Part shown: in pieces, positions 22,772 to 31,215 of the stretch | Position numbering within the stretch: the first letter of the stretch is position 1 | Layout of the letters: each line of letters opens with the position of its first letter | Source: an uncultured Collinsella sp. | Lineage (GTDB): Bacteria > Actinomycetota > Coriobacteriia > Coriobacteriales > Coriobacteriaceae | Assembly (NCBI GenBank): GCA_900541475.1 | Contig: UQJV01000023.1 | Coordinates: forward strand, 1-31,220 | Direction of reading: 5' to 3' | Length of the DNA: 31,220 nucleotides | Program-made: the position numbers and the translations under genes | Notes under the pieces: generated by a model | The model's input: only the letters and a program-made list of their open reading frames with translations | What the model was told of the DNA's origin: nothing | Databases searched by the model: none

Positions 22772-23780
22772 GCTCGTGCACCGTCCTTTCGATGAGGTGG
22801 TTCCACGCCAGTTTGAGTGTATCGGGGGCAACGGGTCTCATGCCGTCCATGGCGTGCTCCATGCAAAACGTGGCAGCGGCGTTAAAGTCGCGCACGCCGA
22901 CGGTCCAAGTCCAACCCTCTTCGGTGCGTGTGAGCTCCCCGCGACCGCGCGTAAGGCCGCTGACCATGTCGGCCTGGGCTTGCAGGGCAAACGAAAAGGT
23001 CGCCATAACGGGCTTGCAATCGGCAAAATCAAACTCAAAGAACAGGCGATCGTTCAGGTTGAAGTCGGCTGGGATGGAGTAGGCCTTCGAGGGACGCCAT
23101 GCGCGAACGATACGGTCGCAGCGAAACGTCCTGATTTCGTCGGTGGCGTTGTCGAGTCCGCAAAAATACGCCACGCCCTCGTGCTCGAACATACCGTATA
23201 CGCAGACGGTGCGCTCTTTTTGCTCCCCGTGCCCGTTTTGATACAAAAAGCGCAGCGCGCAGCGTTCGGCAAAAGCGCTCCACACCGCATCGACGGCGGG
23301 CGAGCGACGGGCGGGAGGCTCTTCTGCGGTCGATGCGCCGGTGAGGTAGGCGATCTTGGAGCGTATGTCTGCAAGCGGCGTGGCAAACGCGGCCGAGCCG
23401 GTCGCAAGGGTCTGGTCGATAGCGTCGAGCAAGATGTCCGCGTCGTCTGCAGTGATGAGGCCGCCGGCCGCAAACGTGTGCTCGCGATCGATGGTCCACG
23501 CGCTTTCTTCGGTTTCTTGAGCGCCCGCTGCGCGGACTTCCTTGATCGTGATTCCGCGTTCGAGGAGTTTTTCGCGATCGCGGCGAAACTTGCGCTTGTC
23601 CGAGTCGATATTGCCCGACCCGTAGCCAAGGTCGGAATCCAGGACGATTTGCTCTGTGGTCAATGGCTCGGGAGAGCTGTTAAGGACAAAGAACAGATTG
23701 AGGATGCGCTGGGCGGTCTTGTCGAAACCAGGCCCCGGCACCCCCTTTTTATTTGTTCCGGTTGTAGCGCTTGCCATCAT
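22758..23780 (-). CDS. WYL-domain regulator, first of pair (PafB-like)
   Basis: The 340-residue product begins with a helix-turn-helix-like region (about 20-80, including PLTTEQIVLDSDLGY and a basic DKRKFRRDREKL helix). It continues into a WYL-type domain around 170-250 (ERCALRFLYQN...KERTVCVYGMFEHEGVAYFCGLD). The pair with the following WYL gene, overlapping by 14 bases, strongly suggests a heterodimer like PafBC. ATG 23780 is chosen because GAGGA lies just upstream; an adjacent ATG at 23777 is equally good, while ATG 23813 has no Shine-Dalgarno. The neighbouring pup-proteasome genes seen with mycobacterial pafBC are not present here. Confidence 0.82.
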   Translation of the reverse strand: MMASATTGTNKKGVPGPGFDKTAQRILNLFFVLNSSPEPLTTEQIVLDSDLGYGSGNIDSDKRKFRRDREKLLERGITIKEVRAAGAQETEESAWTIDREHTFAAGGLITADDADILLDAIDQTLATGSAAFATPLADIRSKIAYLTGASTAEEPPARRSPAVDAVWSAFAERCALRFLYQNGHGEQKERTVCVYGMFEHEGVAYFCGLDNATDEIRTFRCDRIVRAWRPSKAYSIPADFNLNDRLFFEFDFADCKPVMATFSFALQAQADMVSGLTRGRGELTRTEEGWTWTVGVRDFNAAATFCMEHAMDGMRPVAPDTLKLAWNHLIERTVHEHARA

Positions 23781-23977
23781 AGAATCCTCGCATGGGAAGG
23801 TGTTTGATGCCATGATTTTAGTCCGATATGGAGATTAGGCTATATCCTTGTCCGCTCGCGGCGTTAAGATGGCCCGAATTCGGTCGTTTGCGCTCGCTCG
23901 GGGTATACTTTCGACTATATACGGTTCTAATGTGCATACATTGGGCCTATTTGTCGGATTATGGATGTGGAGCGCAC

Positions 23978-26900
23978 ATGGCGAACACCCAGAACTATAT
24001 TAACCACCTGCTGCAGAACACCGGCATTACGCCGGCGTGCAGCGAAGAAGAGCGCTTGGCTGCCGAAGATATCGCTCAAATTTTCCGCAACCACGGCTTT
24101 GATCCCGAGGTGCAGGAGTTTAATGCTCCCGCGCCGAGCAGGATGGCGTTTGCCGTTACGGGCATTCTGACATTTGCTGGTGCCCTACTTATGGGCATTG
24201 GCGGCGGTATCGGTTTAGTCGGCACCCTGTTGGCCGTTGTCGGAGCCGTGCTCTATGTGCTCGAGCGAACCGGTCGTCCCGTGATCTCGCGCCTGGGTAA
24301 GACGGGCGTGAGCCAAAACGTCATTGCCTACCACAAGGCGTCGGGCCCGCTTGCCTCTCCGCGCAATCGCCCGGTTGTCGTCGTCGCGCACTATGACTCC
24401 CCGCGCGCCGAACTGCTCGCTCGTGAGCCCTATGCGCCGTATCGAGCACTGATCGCCAAGTTGCTCCCGATTGCCACGATTGCTCCCGCGGCTATTGCCA
24501 TCCTGCGCATCTTGCCGCTTCCCGGTGCGTTGAAGGTCCTGCTGTGGATTGTTGCGATCCTTGCCTCTCTTGTGGCTCTCGCCAATGCCGCCAATATCAT
24601 TTCCAATCGTTTTATCCTTCCCTATACGTCCGGCTCGGTTTGCAACAAGTCGTCTGTTGCCGCCATGCTGGGTGTCATGGATAACGTCGCCCCCTATCAG
24701 GGCGAGAACGAGTTCCCTGACGATATTCCGTTTGACACGTATTTTGGCGAGCAGAAGCGTCGTGCCGAGGAGATTGCGCGTGCGGCGGCCGAGTATGCCG
24801 CGGCCCAGCAGCGAAACGATTACGGCAATACTGTCGAATACGAAGAGCCTTCCTATACCGAGGACGAGTTTGGCCAGCCGGTCGCTCCCGAGGGCGAGCA
24901 GGGCGAGGCTTTTAATGAGCAAATTGAGGAATTCGAAGGTGCCCCTGCTGACGAGACCTCGATTGGCATCATCGCACCCGAGGCTCAGGTCCAAGATGTT
25001 CCAGCCGAAGAGCCCGCCGCGGACGAGTCCGCTGCCGAGTCAACAGAGGAGCCTGCCGCGGCTGAGCAGGCCGAGCCCGAGCCCAAGCTTTATCGCAATG
25101 CCGCCGGCAACATCCGATTTGGTTCGGATGCCATCCGTGCCCTGGGCATGCTCCCCGAGTCCTGCACACTCGATTACGAAGAGGGCGAGGAGCCGACGTT
25201 TGAGCCTGTGCCCCAGCCCAATCCGGTCGTGGCTGCTCAGCCCGATGATGCCAACGGCATCGAGGCGGAGACCGACGCAGAGCCCACTATCGATTCCGCA
25301 GCCGGTCTGGACGTCATGGCGCCTGCCCCGGCGCCCGAGGAGCTCGATAATACCGAGGACGATTACGATGCATATCCGCAGCGCGTGTCCTATGAGAGCG
25401 ACACCGATTTCTCTGCCGAGCTTCCGGTGACGACGCACCATGCCGACATCGCTTCCGCGTTTTCTTCGTTCGGTGCCAGTGCCTCCCATTTCTTTAAGGG
25501 GGCATTCGAAAAGGGCAAGAAGCTCGTCGACGACTTTGAGGAAAAGCGCGCTGTTGCTCGCGAGGCGGCCGAGCGCGAGGCTGTGGCCCAACAACAGGCG
25601 GCCGAGGCCGAGCGTGAGCGCGCGGCACAGGAATTTGAGCAAAACGACGCTGAACAGCCGGTATCCGTTGATGTTGCCGACGCCACGACGTCTTTCGAGG
25701 CGCCGCGGCTTTCGTCTGCGGATGCTGCCGAGGAGACGACGACCTTCGAAACCCAACAGCCGATCGACAGTACTGTGTCGTTCGATACCACGATGACGTT
25801 TGAGAAGCAGGGCACCGCTATCGCCGAGTCCCTTTCCGCTCCTGTCGAGGACGAGCCTGCTGCGCCCGATACGGTCGAGAATCAATCCGCGGCGGAACAG
25901 GTCGCTGCGGACAGCTCCGAGCAAGAGCCTGAGCCCGTGGCCCCCGAAGCTCCGCAGACGGATGAGTCGAGGCCCTACTCTACGCAGATCTTTACCATGC
26001 CCGCGCCGAGCGATCCTGGCGCCACGGTTGCCAACGCTGTTCCGTCGCAGACCGAGACGGTCGATGCTCTGATGGCTCAGATTTCGTCTCAGGCGTCGCC
26101 GCGCCCGAACATGAACGTTCCCGACCCGGCATCCGCGCCGGCTCCCATGCCCTCTGCGTCTCCGCTGGCCTCGGTCCCCGATCCTTCGATGCCTTCGATG
26201 CAGCAGTCCAATGTCGCCTCGCGCACCTCGCTGTTCGACCTTCCCGACCCTTCGGCTCAGGTCAACGATCCCTTCGCGACTGCACAGGGTCCCGAGCCCA
26301 CATCGGCTCCGGTTGTTCCTCCCATGCCGGCCACCACGGATGTTCAGCCGTTTGAGACCATCTCGGCTCCTGCCGCTTCGAGCGCTAAGCCGCAAAAGCG
26401 CGGCTTGGGAGGTCTGTTTGGTCGCAAAAAGAAAAACGAGCAGGGCAGCATGAGCGATTGGCTTGGCGTCGAGGATGATTACGACGCCAAAAAGTCTGGT
26501 CGCGGCATCGGCTCGTGGGATAACTTCGAGGATGATGACGACGGCTGGAAGGGTGGCGCCACGTCTTCCGATGGAGCTTCCGCCGAGGATATGCTCGCTG
26601 CCGTTGCCTTCATGGGCGATGACGAGCTGCTTGGCCACGACATCTGGTTTGTGGCTACAGGCGCTTCCGATTGCGACGGCGCCGGCATGAAGGCGTTCCT
26701 GGCCGCACATCGCGACAAGCTCCGCGGCGTGTTCTTTATCAACCTTGAGTCCATTGGTGCCGGCAGGCTTTCGGTCGTGACGGTCGAGGGCGAGCAGCAG
26801 TTGCTCAAGGGTGACCGACGCATCATGAACCTGGTCAATAAGGTGTGCAAGTCGTTCCATGTCGATTGCGGTGCATTTGAGATGCCCTATGCCAAGACCG

Positions 26901-27067
26901 ACGCCTATGCTGCGCTCGAGGCAAGCCGACGCGCCCTTACCATTGCCGGCGTTGACGGTCCGCGTCTGGCGTGCGCTTACACCGAGGACGATCTGCCGCA
27001 CAACGTCAATCCGACAAATATCGCTACGGTGTCCGAGGTCGTGACCGAGGTCATTCGTCGTTCGTAG
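23978..27067 (+). CDS. Membrane protein with degenerate, interrupted M28-peptidase fold
   Basis: The 1029-residue product starts with about 50 residues resembling the M28 N-terminus. A hydrophobic pair follows (about 56-95), then VVVVAHYDSP (132-141; His138 and Asp140 as a metal-site pair), two more hydrophobic segments (about 158-205) and GSVCNKSSVAAML (219-231). About 630 residues of Glu/Ala/Pro/Ser-rich low complexity (about 240-870) interrupt the fold. It then resumes with DIWFVATGASDCDG and FINLESIGAG to the end. The bridging Asp is Cys222, the catalytic Glu pair reads Ser897-Asp898 and the last His ligand reads Ala976, so catalysis is doubtful. The ATG at 23978 follows GGAG; the frame upstream of it has no credible signal. 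A small membrane gene follows after 21 bases. Function unknown. Confidence 0.8.
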   Translation: MANTQNYINHLLQNTGITPACSEEERLAAEDIAQIFRNHGFDPEVQEFNAPAPSRMAFAVTGILTFAGALLMGIGGGIGLVGTLLAVVGAVLYVLERTGRPVISRLGKTGVSQNVIAYHKASGPLASPRNRPVVVVAHYDSPRAELLAREPYAPYRALIAKLLPIATIAPAAIAILRILPLPGALKVLLWIVAILASLVALANAANIISNRFILPYTSGSVCNKSSVAAMLGVMDNVAPYQGENEFPDDIPFDTYFGEQKRRAEEIARAAAEYAAAQQRNDYGNTVEYEEPSYTEDEFGQPVAPEGEQGEAFNEQIEEFEGAPADETSIGIIAPEAQVQDVPAEEPAADESAAESTEEPAAAEQAEPEPKLYRNAAGNIRFGSDAIRALGMLPESCTLDYEEGEEPTFEPVPQPNPVVAAQPDDANGIEAETDAEPTIDSAAGLDVMAPAPAPEELDNTEDDYDAYPQRVSYESDTDFSAELPVTTHHADIASAFSSFGASASHFFKGAFEKGKKLVDDFEEKRAVAREAAEREAVAQQQAAEAERERAAQEFEQNDAEQPVSVDVADATTSFEAPRLSSADAAEETTTFETQQPIDSTVSFDTTMTFEKQGTAIAESLSAPVEDEPAAPDTVENQSAAEQVAADSSEQEPEPVAPEAPQTDESRPYSTQIFTMPAPSDPGATVANAVPSQTETVDALMAQISSQASPRPNMNVPDPASAPAPMPSASPLASVPDPSMPSMQQSNVASRTSLFDLPDPSAQVNDPFATAQGPEPTSAPVVPPMPATTDVQPFETISAPAASSAKPQKRGLGGLFGRKKKNEQGSMSDWLGVEDDYDAKKSGRGIGSWDNFEDDDDGWKGGATSSDGASAEDMLAAVAFMGDDELLGHDIWFVATGASDCDGAGMKAFLAAHRDKLRGVFFINLESIGAGRLSVVTVEGEQQLLKGDRRIMNLVNKVCKSFHVDCGAFEMPYAKTDAYAALEASRRALTIAGVDGPRLACAYTEDDLPHNVNPTNIATVSEVVTEVIRRS

Positions 27068-27088
27068 GTTGACCTCTAAGGAGTCTGC

Positions 27089-27307
27089 GTGTTTTCGTAC
27101 ATCAAGCGCCACTGGCCCATCTATCTCATCTTGGCCCTGATCGCCATTGCCCTTGGTTTTGGGGCCGCGTATATCGTGGGTGTTAAAGGCTCAACGCCCG
27201 AGTCCACGATTAGCGAAGAAGTGGAGCACGAGCAGAGTTTGGGAGCCGATGGCATCTCCGAGTCCGAACAAGCGCTCATCGACGGTGGGTCTGCATCTGG
27301 GGAATAG
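27089..27307 (+). CDS. Small single-span membrane protein
   Basis: I do not recognise this family. The 72-residue product has one membrane segment (about 11-31, IYLILALIAIALGFGAAYIVG) after a short basic start. An acidic Ser/Glu-rich tail (STPESTISEEVEHEQS...) should lie outside if the positive-inside rule holds. The GTG at 27089 lies behind AAGGAG, 6 bases away. It follows the pseudo-peptidase gene by 21 bases and shares its terminator, so the two proteins may act together. The tail resembles the low-complexity acidic character of its neighbour. Confidence 0.7.
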   Translation: MFSYIKRHWPIYLILALIAIALGFGAAYIVGVKGSTPESTISEEVEHEQSLGADGISESEQALIDGGSASGE

Positions 27308-27324
27308 CCATTTCGCCATGCACG

Positions 27325-27362
27325 AAAAAGAGGCGAGCCGGGAGACGGGCTCGCCTCTTTTT
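27325..27362. terminator. Bidirectional intrinsic terminator
   Basis: A perfect 15-bp stem (27325-27339 with 27348-27362) and 8-base loop have A and T runs on the two arms, giving U-rich tails in both directions. It lies between the plus-strand pseudo-peptidase unit and the minus-strand adhesin gene, whose stop is 7 bases away. Confidence 0.92.
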
Positions 27363-27368
27363 ATTGCG

Positions 27369-30300
27369 TCAGCGACGTTTCGACGCCAGCTTTAGATGGG
27401 CAAACCAGATTGCCGCGGCGCCGGAGGTCATGAAGGCGGTGAGGCAGGCGACGATGGGAAGGGACCCCGTTGCAGGTAAATCTTGCGGTCTGGCGCATCG
27501 CTGGATGATGCGATCCTCGTCATGTGATTCAAGGTTGCTACCGCCGCCATTGCGACAGAGGTCAACGCGAGCGCTGTTGGCGAGTGCGGTCTGGGGTGTG
27601 TAAGACGATGCGGCCTGCATATGGATGACGGCGCCGTGAATATCCGAGTCAAGGACGGCGTTCACATCATCAAGGTCGTCATGCTCGTTTTTGAGGTCCT
27701 CGCGGGTCCAAGATTCTGCAGTGTCTCTTGTCGTGAAATCGGCCGATACTGCCCCGTACTCAAGACGAACGCCTGTGATGGTGGTGCCGCCCAAAAGAGC
27801 GAGTTCTTTTGCCTCGAGGGTGACTGATTTCGTTGTTGGAATATCTGCTTTCCAAAGATGCCAATTGCTGTAATCGACTATGCGCAAATCGTCGCCTAGG
27901 AGATTTTTTACTTCATCCGTTTCGAGCCAGGGGTTGTCATGCCCGTCGCTGAGCGTTGCGTTGACCTGTTCGCCCGTATCGGTGCCTCCCGCTGGCGACG
28001 TTCGATACCACACGTTGCAAAGACCGTCGAAATCTCCGGCGGCAATAGGGGTTTCAATGGCAACAAGTTTCGCTGCGCCATCTTTGGCACACTCGAGATC
28101 GTCTGTGATGGTGAATTCATCAACCCAGGTACTCGACTCATTTTTAGCATCGAGCGTATAGGAGAAGGAGCCATCCGTATCGGATTGTGTCACCGCTCGG
28201 TTTTTGCCATCACCATTGGCGACGAGACCCTTACCGATAGGGCGGGCGATCTCTTGCCGCTTGTCGACTCTGCCCTCGACCTCGATGGGTGTGTCCTTCA
28301 TGGACGCCGCCTGCACTTCTCCCGTCGCTTTAATTTCAAACGTCATGTCTTGAGCGAGGTCGTAGGTGCGCGGGGACATCATTTCGCGCAGGATGTAGGT
28401 GCCGGGTGAAAGATGCTCGATGCGATGCGGCTTGTCAGAAGAGGTCCAAGCGTCAATTTCGGTTCCGTCAGCATCGTGGAGGGAGAGCCTGGCGCCTTCC
28501 ACTTCTTGGTTGCCCGTCAGATCGACTTTGGAGATGTCGATTTTGGTGTAGTCGTTAGAAACGTCGAGGTGCACATTGATCACGGGTGTTTCCTGGTCGG
28601 TATATGACAGCTTGACGGCGTGGGTGCTTTGGTCGAGCAGGTATCCTTCGGGTGCCTGCGCCTCGATAACCTCATAGTTGACTGTTCCGCACCCCAGTGA
28701 AAGATGATTTGCGCACGCAAATCCCCGCTCGTCGGTCGTGATGGTGGTGACGGTTTCGCCGTCCAGGGCAACAATGCTGCCGTCGGGGCGCACGATATCG
28801 CCCGCGGCGCGGATATCAAAAACAGCGCCGGCAAGGGCGTGTCCGTCTACGGTATCGTTCTTAACGATCTCGATGCTTCCTGTTGCCGCGTCGTCGTTAA
28901 ACGAGGCGACCGCGACGGGCGTTAAGTTCATGTCGGCGGGAATCGTTATCTCCAGATCTTCTCCAACAAGATACGGTTCCTTGGCGGAAATCTCTCGTAT
29001 GTAATACGTGCCCGGGTTAAGCGATTCGGGTAGGGTGACGGTGCCGGTTTCATCGGACGTAAAGGTATTCATAACGGTATGGGCGGGATGCCAGGATGTT
29101 TGCGAGATGGGCTCACGGTTGCCATTGAGCAGCTGAAAGGTGAACCCGGCGAGTGGTACGGCGGATCCAGTCTGAGCATCGCGCTTCACGATTTGAAGAT
29201 GTGTCGACAGGGCGTGGTTGTCTACGATGTACTGAAGTTCTGCGCCGTCCGAGATCTGCTCTGCCGTGATGGTCCATTCCCCTGCCTGCTTAAAGCCGTC
29301 GGGCACGGTGCCGGCAACCTCACGAACGGTGTAGCCGGCACGGTCATACGGTATGGTTCCGCTGACGCCATCGGGGCGCCCTCCTGCGCCAAACCATGCT
29401 CCAGCCTGGTCTTTGGTCGATGCGAAGCCGTAGATATTGGTGGTCAGCGTTCCAACAACCTGCTGCGAAGTGTTGCTTACCACTTCAAAGACCACGCCTT
29501 CCGCCGGCTGCTCTATACCAGACCCATCGCTATTGCCGTAGTCCTTGAACTTTGAAATCTCAAGGTCAAAAGCGATAGGGGTGTTGGGGATGCGGCGCTC
29601 GAGCTCAACGACGCCTACGTCTCCGAGCTGGTCGGCCCCGATGGTGTAGCTCCAGGTTTCATCGGAGGGCAGATAGCCCTCGGGAGCTCTCGACTCATAG
29701 ATGGTAAAGGTGCCCAGGGGGATGTCGGTAAGTATTGCCCAGCCGTCCTCATCCGTCGTGAGGGTGTGCGTCCAGCCCGGGGTAGACTGTGAGACGCAGG
29801 TGAACTCAGCGCCGGCAAGTGACGCGCCGACTTGAGGACCTGCCCCTGTCGCGGCATCGACCTTTGCGATGCGCAGGGTAATGGTACCGGGTTGCTCATC
29901 GATGACGACATTCCCGCCGTCATTGCTGGTGGAAAAGGCGATGCGGTCACTCCTGGGGATATAACCCGCCGGAGCTTTGGTTTCGACCAGATAATATGCC
30001 GTGTTGGGCAAAAGTGTCGCCTGCGCACGGCCGTTTTCATCCATCTTGATGGTGGCGACGCGTATGCCGCCCGCATTCTCAAAGATATCGAAGGTCGCGC
30101 CATCGAGCCTGTAGGTATCGTTTTCGCTAGTGATAGCGGCGTTGGCTGACTGTTTTTGGAAGGATACGGAGACGGCCGGGAGCACGTAAAGCATGTCTTG
30201 ACGCTTGCTGCCGCCCGACACGGTTCCCAAATAGCGCCGCGCGCGATGCGGTGCGGCTTTAATGCTTCCCGACTTGGCGCTGTCGTGGAGCCAGCGCGCT

Positions 30301-30800
30301 GCGGCAACGACCTCATTGTCGGCGGTAAAGTGCCCACTCTTGGTTTTGCCCTGAGCGGTCGTGTAGGAGTAGGTGCCGTCGACATGGGTAGTGCCGTTGA
30401 GCATCCATACGGCAAGCTGGGTGGCGGCGCGGGCGCGATCGGGTGAAAGATGGTAACTGCCAAACGACGTGGCGGTAGGATATCCGTGACAAACGATTGC
30501 CGCGAACTCGTCGTCGAGCCACATCCAGCCTTGATCAAAGTTGAGCCATGGGCCGCCCGGCTTGGTGGGGCCGGGACGCTCCTGGTTCATGCAGTAAGCA
30601 ATCGAGGCGTCTTGAGCTTCATACTTGCCGATGAAGAAGGGTCCACAATCATCGCTAATAGTGCGGAAGCCGAGCTGATCGTAGCCATCGACGGCAAATG
30701 CAGTTCCCGGTGCCAGGCAGTCGAAAAGCAGGAAGAGGACTAGGAGCAGCGATCCTGCTGTGATTGCGCTGTGGACAGAGTGCGTGGGTGCGTTGGACAT
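27369..30800 (-). CDS. LPATG-anchored thioester adhesin with CnaB/SpaA repeats
   Basis: This 1143-residue protein is predicted to be exported (signal peptide about 1-36) and anchored by sortase through LPATG (1108-1112), followed by a hydrophobic segment and KLASKRR. The N-terminal domain fits a thioester adhesin domain, with Cys70 in AYCMN and Gln128 in the TQLAVW motif, a pair known to form an internal thioester that captures host or surface nucleophiles. Six CnaB/SpaA-type repeats follow, each beginning with a Lys-containing strand (for example IAKVD, IVKRD, IVKND, ISKVD). Most end with the E-box ETKAPAGY, ESRAPEGY or EAQAPEGY, consistent with isopeptide bonds. A distinct C-terminal domain precedes the anchor. 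The ATG at 30800 follows AAGGAG. No sortase gene lies in the window. It may be a pilus-tip-like or monomeric adhesin. Confidence 0.9.
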   Translation of the reverse strand: MSNAPTHSVHSAITAGSLLLVLFLLFDCLAPGTAFAVDGYDQLGFRTISDDCGPFFIGKYEAQDASIAYCMNQERPGPTKPGGPWLNFDQGWMWLDDEFAAIVCHGYPTATSFGSYHLSPDRARAATQLAVWMLNGTTHVDGTYSYTTAQGKTKSGHFTADNEVVAAARWLHDSAKSGSIKAAPHRARRYLGTVSGGSKRQDMLYVLPAVSVSFQKQSANAAITSENDTYRLDGATFDIFENAGGIRVATIKMDENGRAQATLLPNTAYYLVETKAPAGYIPRSDRIAFSTSNDGGNVVIDEQPGTITLRIAKVDAATGAGPQVGASLAGAEFTCVSQSTPGWTHTLTTDEDGWAILTDIPLGTFTIYESRAPEGYLPSDETWSYTIGADQLGDVGVVELERRIPNTPIAFDLEISKFKDYGNSDGSGIEQPAEGVVFEVVSNTSQQVVGTLTTNIYGFASTKDQAGAWFGAGGRPDGVSGTIPYDRAGYTVREVAGTVPDGFKQAGEWTITAEQISDGAELQYIVDNHALSTHLQIVKRDAQTGSAVPLAGFTFQLLNGNREPISQTSWHPAHTVMNTFTSDETGTVTLPESLNPGTYYIREISAKEPYLVGEDLEITIPADMNLTPVAVASFNDDAATGSIEIVKNDTVDGHALAGAVFDIRAAGDIVRPDGSIVALDGETVTTITTDERGFACANHLSLGCGTVNYEVIEAQAPEGYLLDQSTHAVKLSYTDQETPVINVHLDVSNDYTKIDISKVDLTGNQEVEGARLSLHDADGTEIDAWTSSDKPHRIEHLSPGTYILREMMSPRTYDLAQDMTFEIKATGEVQAASMKDTPIEVEGRVDKRQEIARPIGKGLVANGDGKNRAVTQSDTDGSFSYTLDAKNESSTWVDEFTITDDLECAKDGAAKLVAIETPIAAGDFDGLCNVWYRTSPAGGTDTGEQVNATLSDGHDNPWLETDEVKNLLGDDLRIVDYSNWHLWKADIPTTKSVTLEAKELALLGGTTITGVRLEYGAVSADFTTRDTAESWTREDLKNEHDDLDDVNAVLDSDIHGAVIHMQAASSYTPQTALANSARVDLCRNGGGSNLESHDEDRIIQRCARPQDLPATGSLPIVACLTAFMTSGAAAIWFAHLKLASKRR

Positions 30801-31055
30801 GGCTGCTCCTTATCCCTCGTGCGCCGCGTGGGGAGGCCGCGGTGCGTAGGATGAGGCTACCCCCAAGGTTCATGCGGGTAAGTACCGGAACCTGACCAAT
30901 CGCTTGCCCGATATCTGACAAATGGCACTTACGAAAGACAATGGAATAAATCTGCAGGTAGACAACGGTAAATAGAAGAACGTACAGGTCCCCATCTCCA
31001 CAATTGGCCTGTTTTTCAGGATGATTCTCCACAGCTAAAACAAGCATCGTCACCC
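30801..31055. other. Long adhesin leader/intergenic region, no gene
   Basis: About 255 bases between the adhesin start and the tRNA promoter hold no credible gene. A 6-bp inverted repeat AGGTTC / GAACCT (around 30867 and 30888) and a GC-rich patch near 30818-30843 lie in the likely 5' leader of the adhesin mRNA (minus strand). I could not identify the adhesin promoter or a known riboswitch. Confidence 0.4.
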
Positions 31056-31085
31056 TTGTATAGAACAAGACAACCGCGTTATACT
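31056..31085 (+). promoter_or_regulatory. tRNA-Gly promoter
   Basis: TTGTAT (31056-31061) and TATACT (31080-31085) form -35 and -10 hexamers with an 18-base spacer, placing transcription start a few bases before the tRNA. Confidence 0.65.
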
Positions 31086-31098
31086 ATCCCCCACATAT

Positions 31099-31173
31099 GC
31101 GGGCATCGCCAAGTGGTAAGGCATCAGCTTCCCAAGCTGACACTCGCGGGTTCGAGTCCCGTTGCCCGCTCCA
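31099..31173 (+). tRNA. tRNA-Gly (anticodon CCC)
   Basis: The sequence folds as a tRNA: acceptor arms GCGGGCA and TGCCCGC pair, and the anticodon stem TCAGC/GCTGA encloses loop TTCCCAA with anticodon CCC, reading GGG. The T-arm contains GGGTTCGAGTCCC, and the encoded 3' end is T then CCA. This gives 72 bases plus CCA. It is followed by a strong terminator, so it is a single-gene unit. Confidence 0.95.
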
Positions 31174-31180
31174 AAAAAAT

Positions 31181-31215
31181 AAAAGCACGACGCTGTTTCG
31201 GCGCCGTGCTTTTTT
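31181..31215 (+). terminator. Intrinsic terminator after tRNA-Gly
   Basis: AAAAGCACG pairs with CGTGCTTTT around an inner CGC/GCG stem with one A-C mismatch and a loop TGTTTCG, followed by T residues to 31215. It lies directly after the tRNA 3' CCA. Confidence 0.85.

Noticed and set aside
25040..27112. 690-residue minus-strand open frame opposite the pseudo-peptidase
   Set aside because: Its Arg/Gly/Leu-rich product reflects the complement of the low-complexity Glu/Ala/Pro insert. The plus-strand gene has a Shine-Dalgarno, membrane segments and M28-like ends.
30655..31068. 137-residue minus-strand open frame upstream of the adhesin
   Set aside because: It overlaps the adhesin signal-peptide region in another frame, has no Shine-Dalgarno and shows no domain features.
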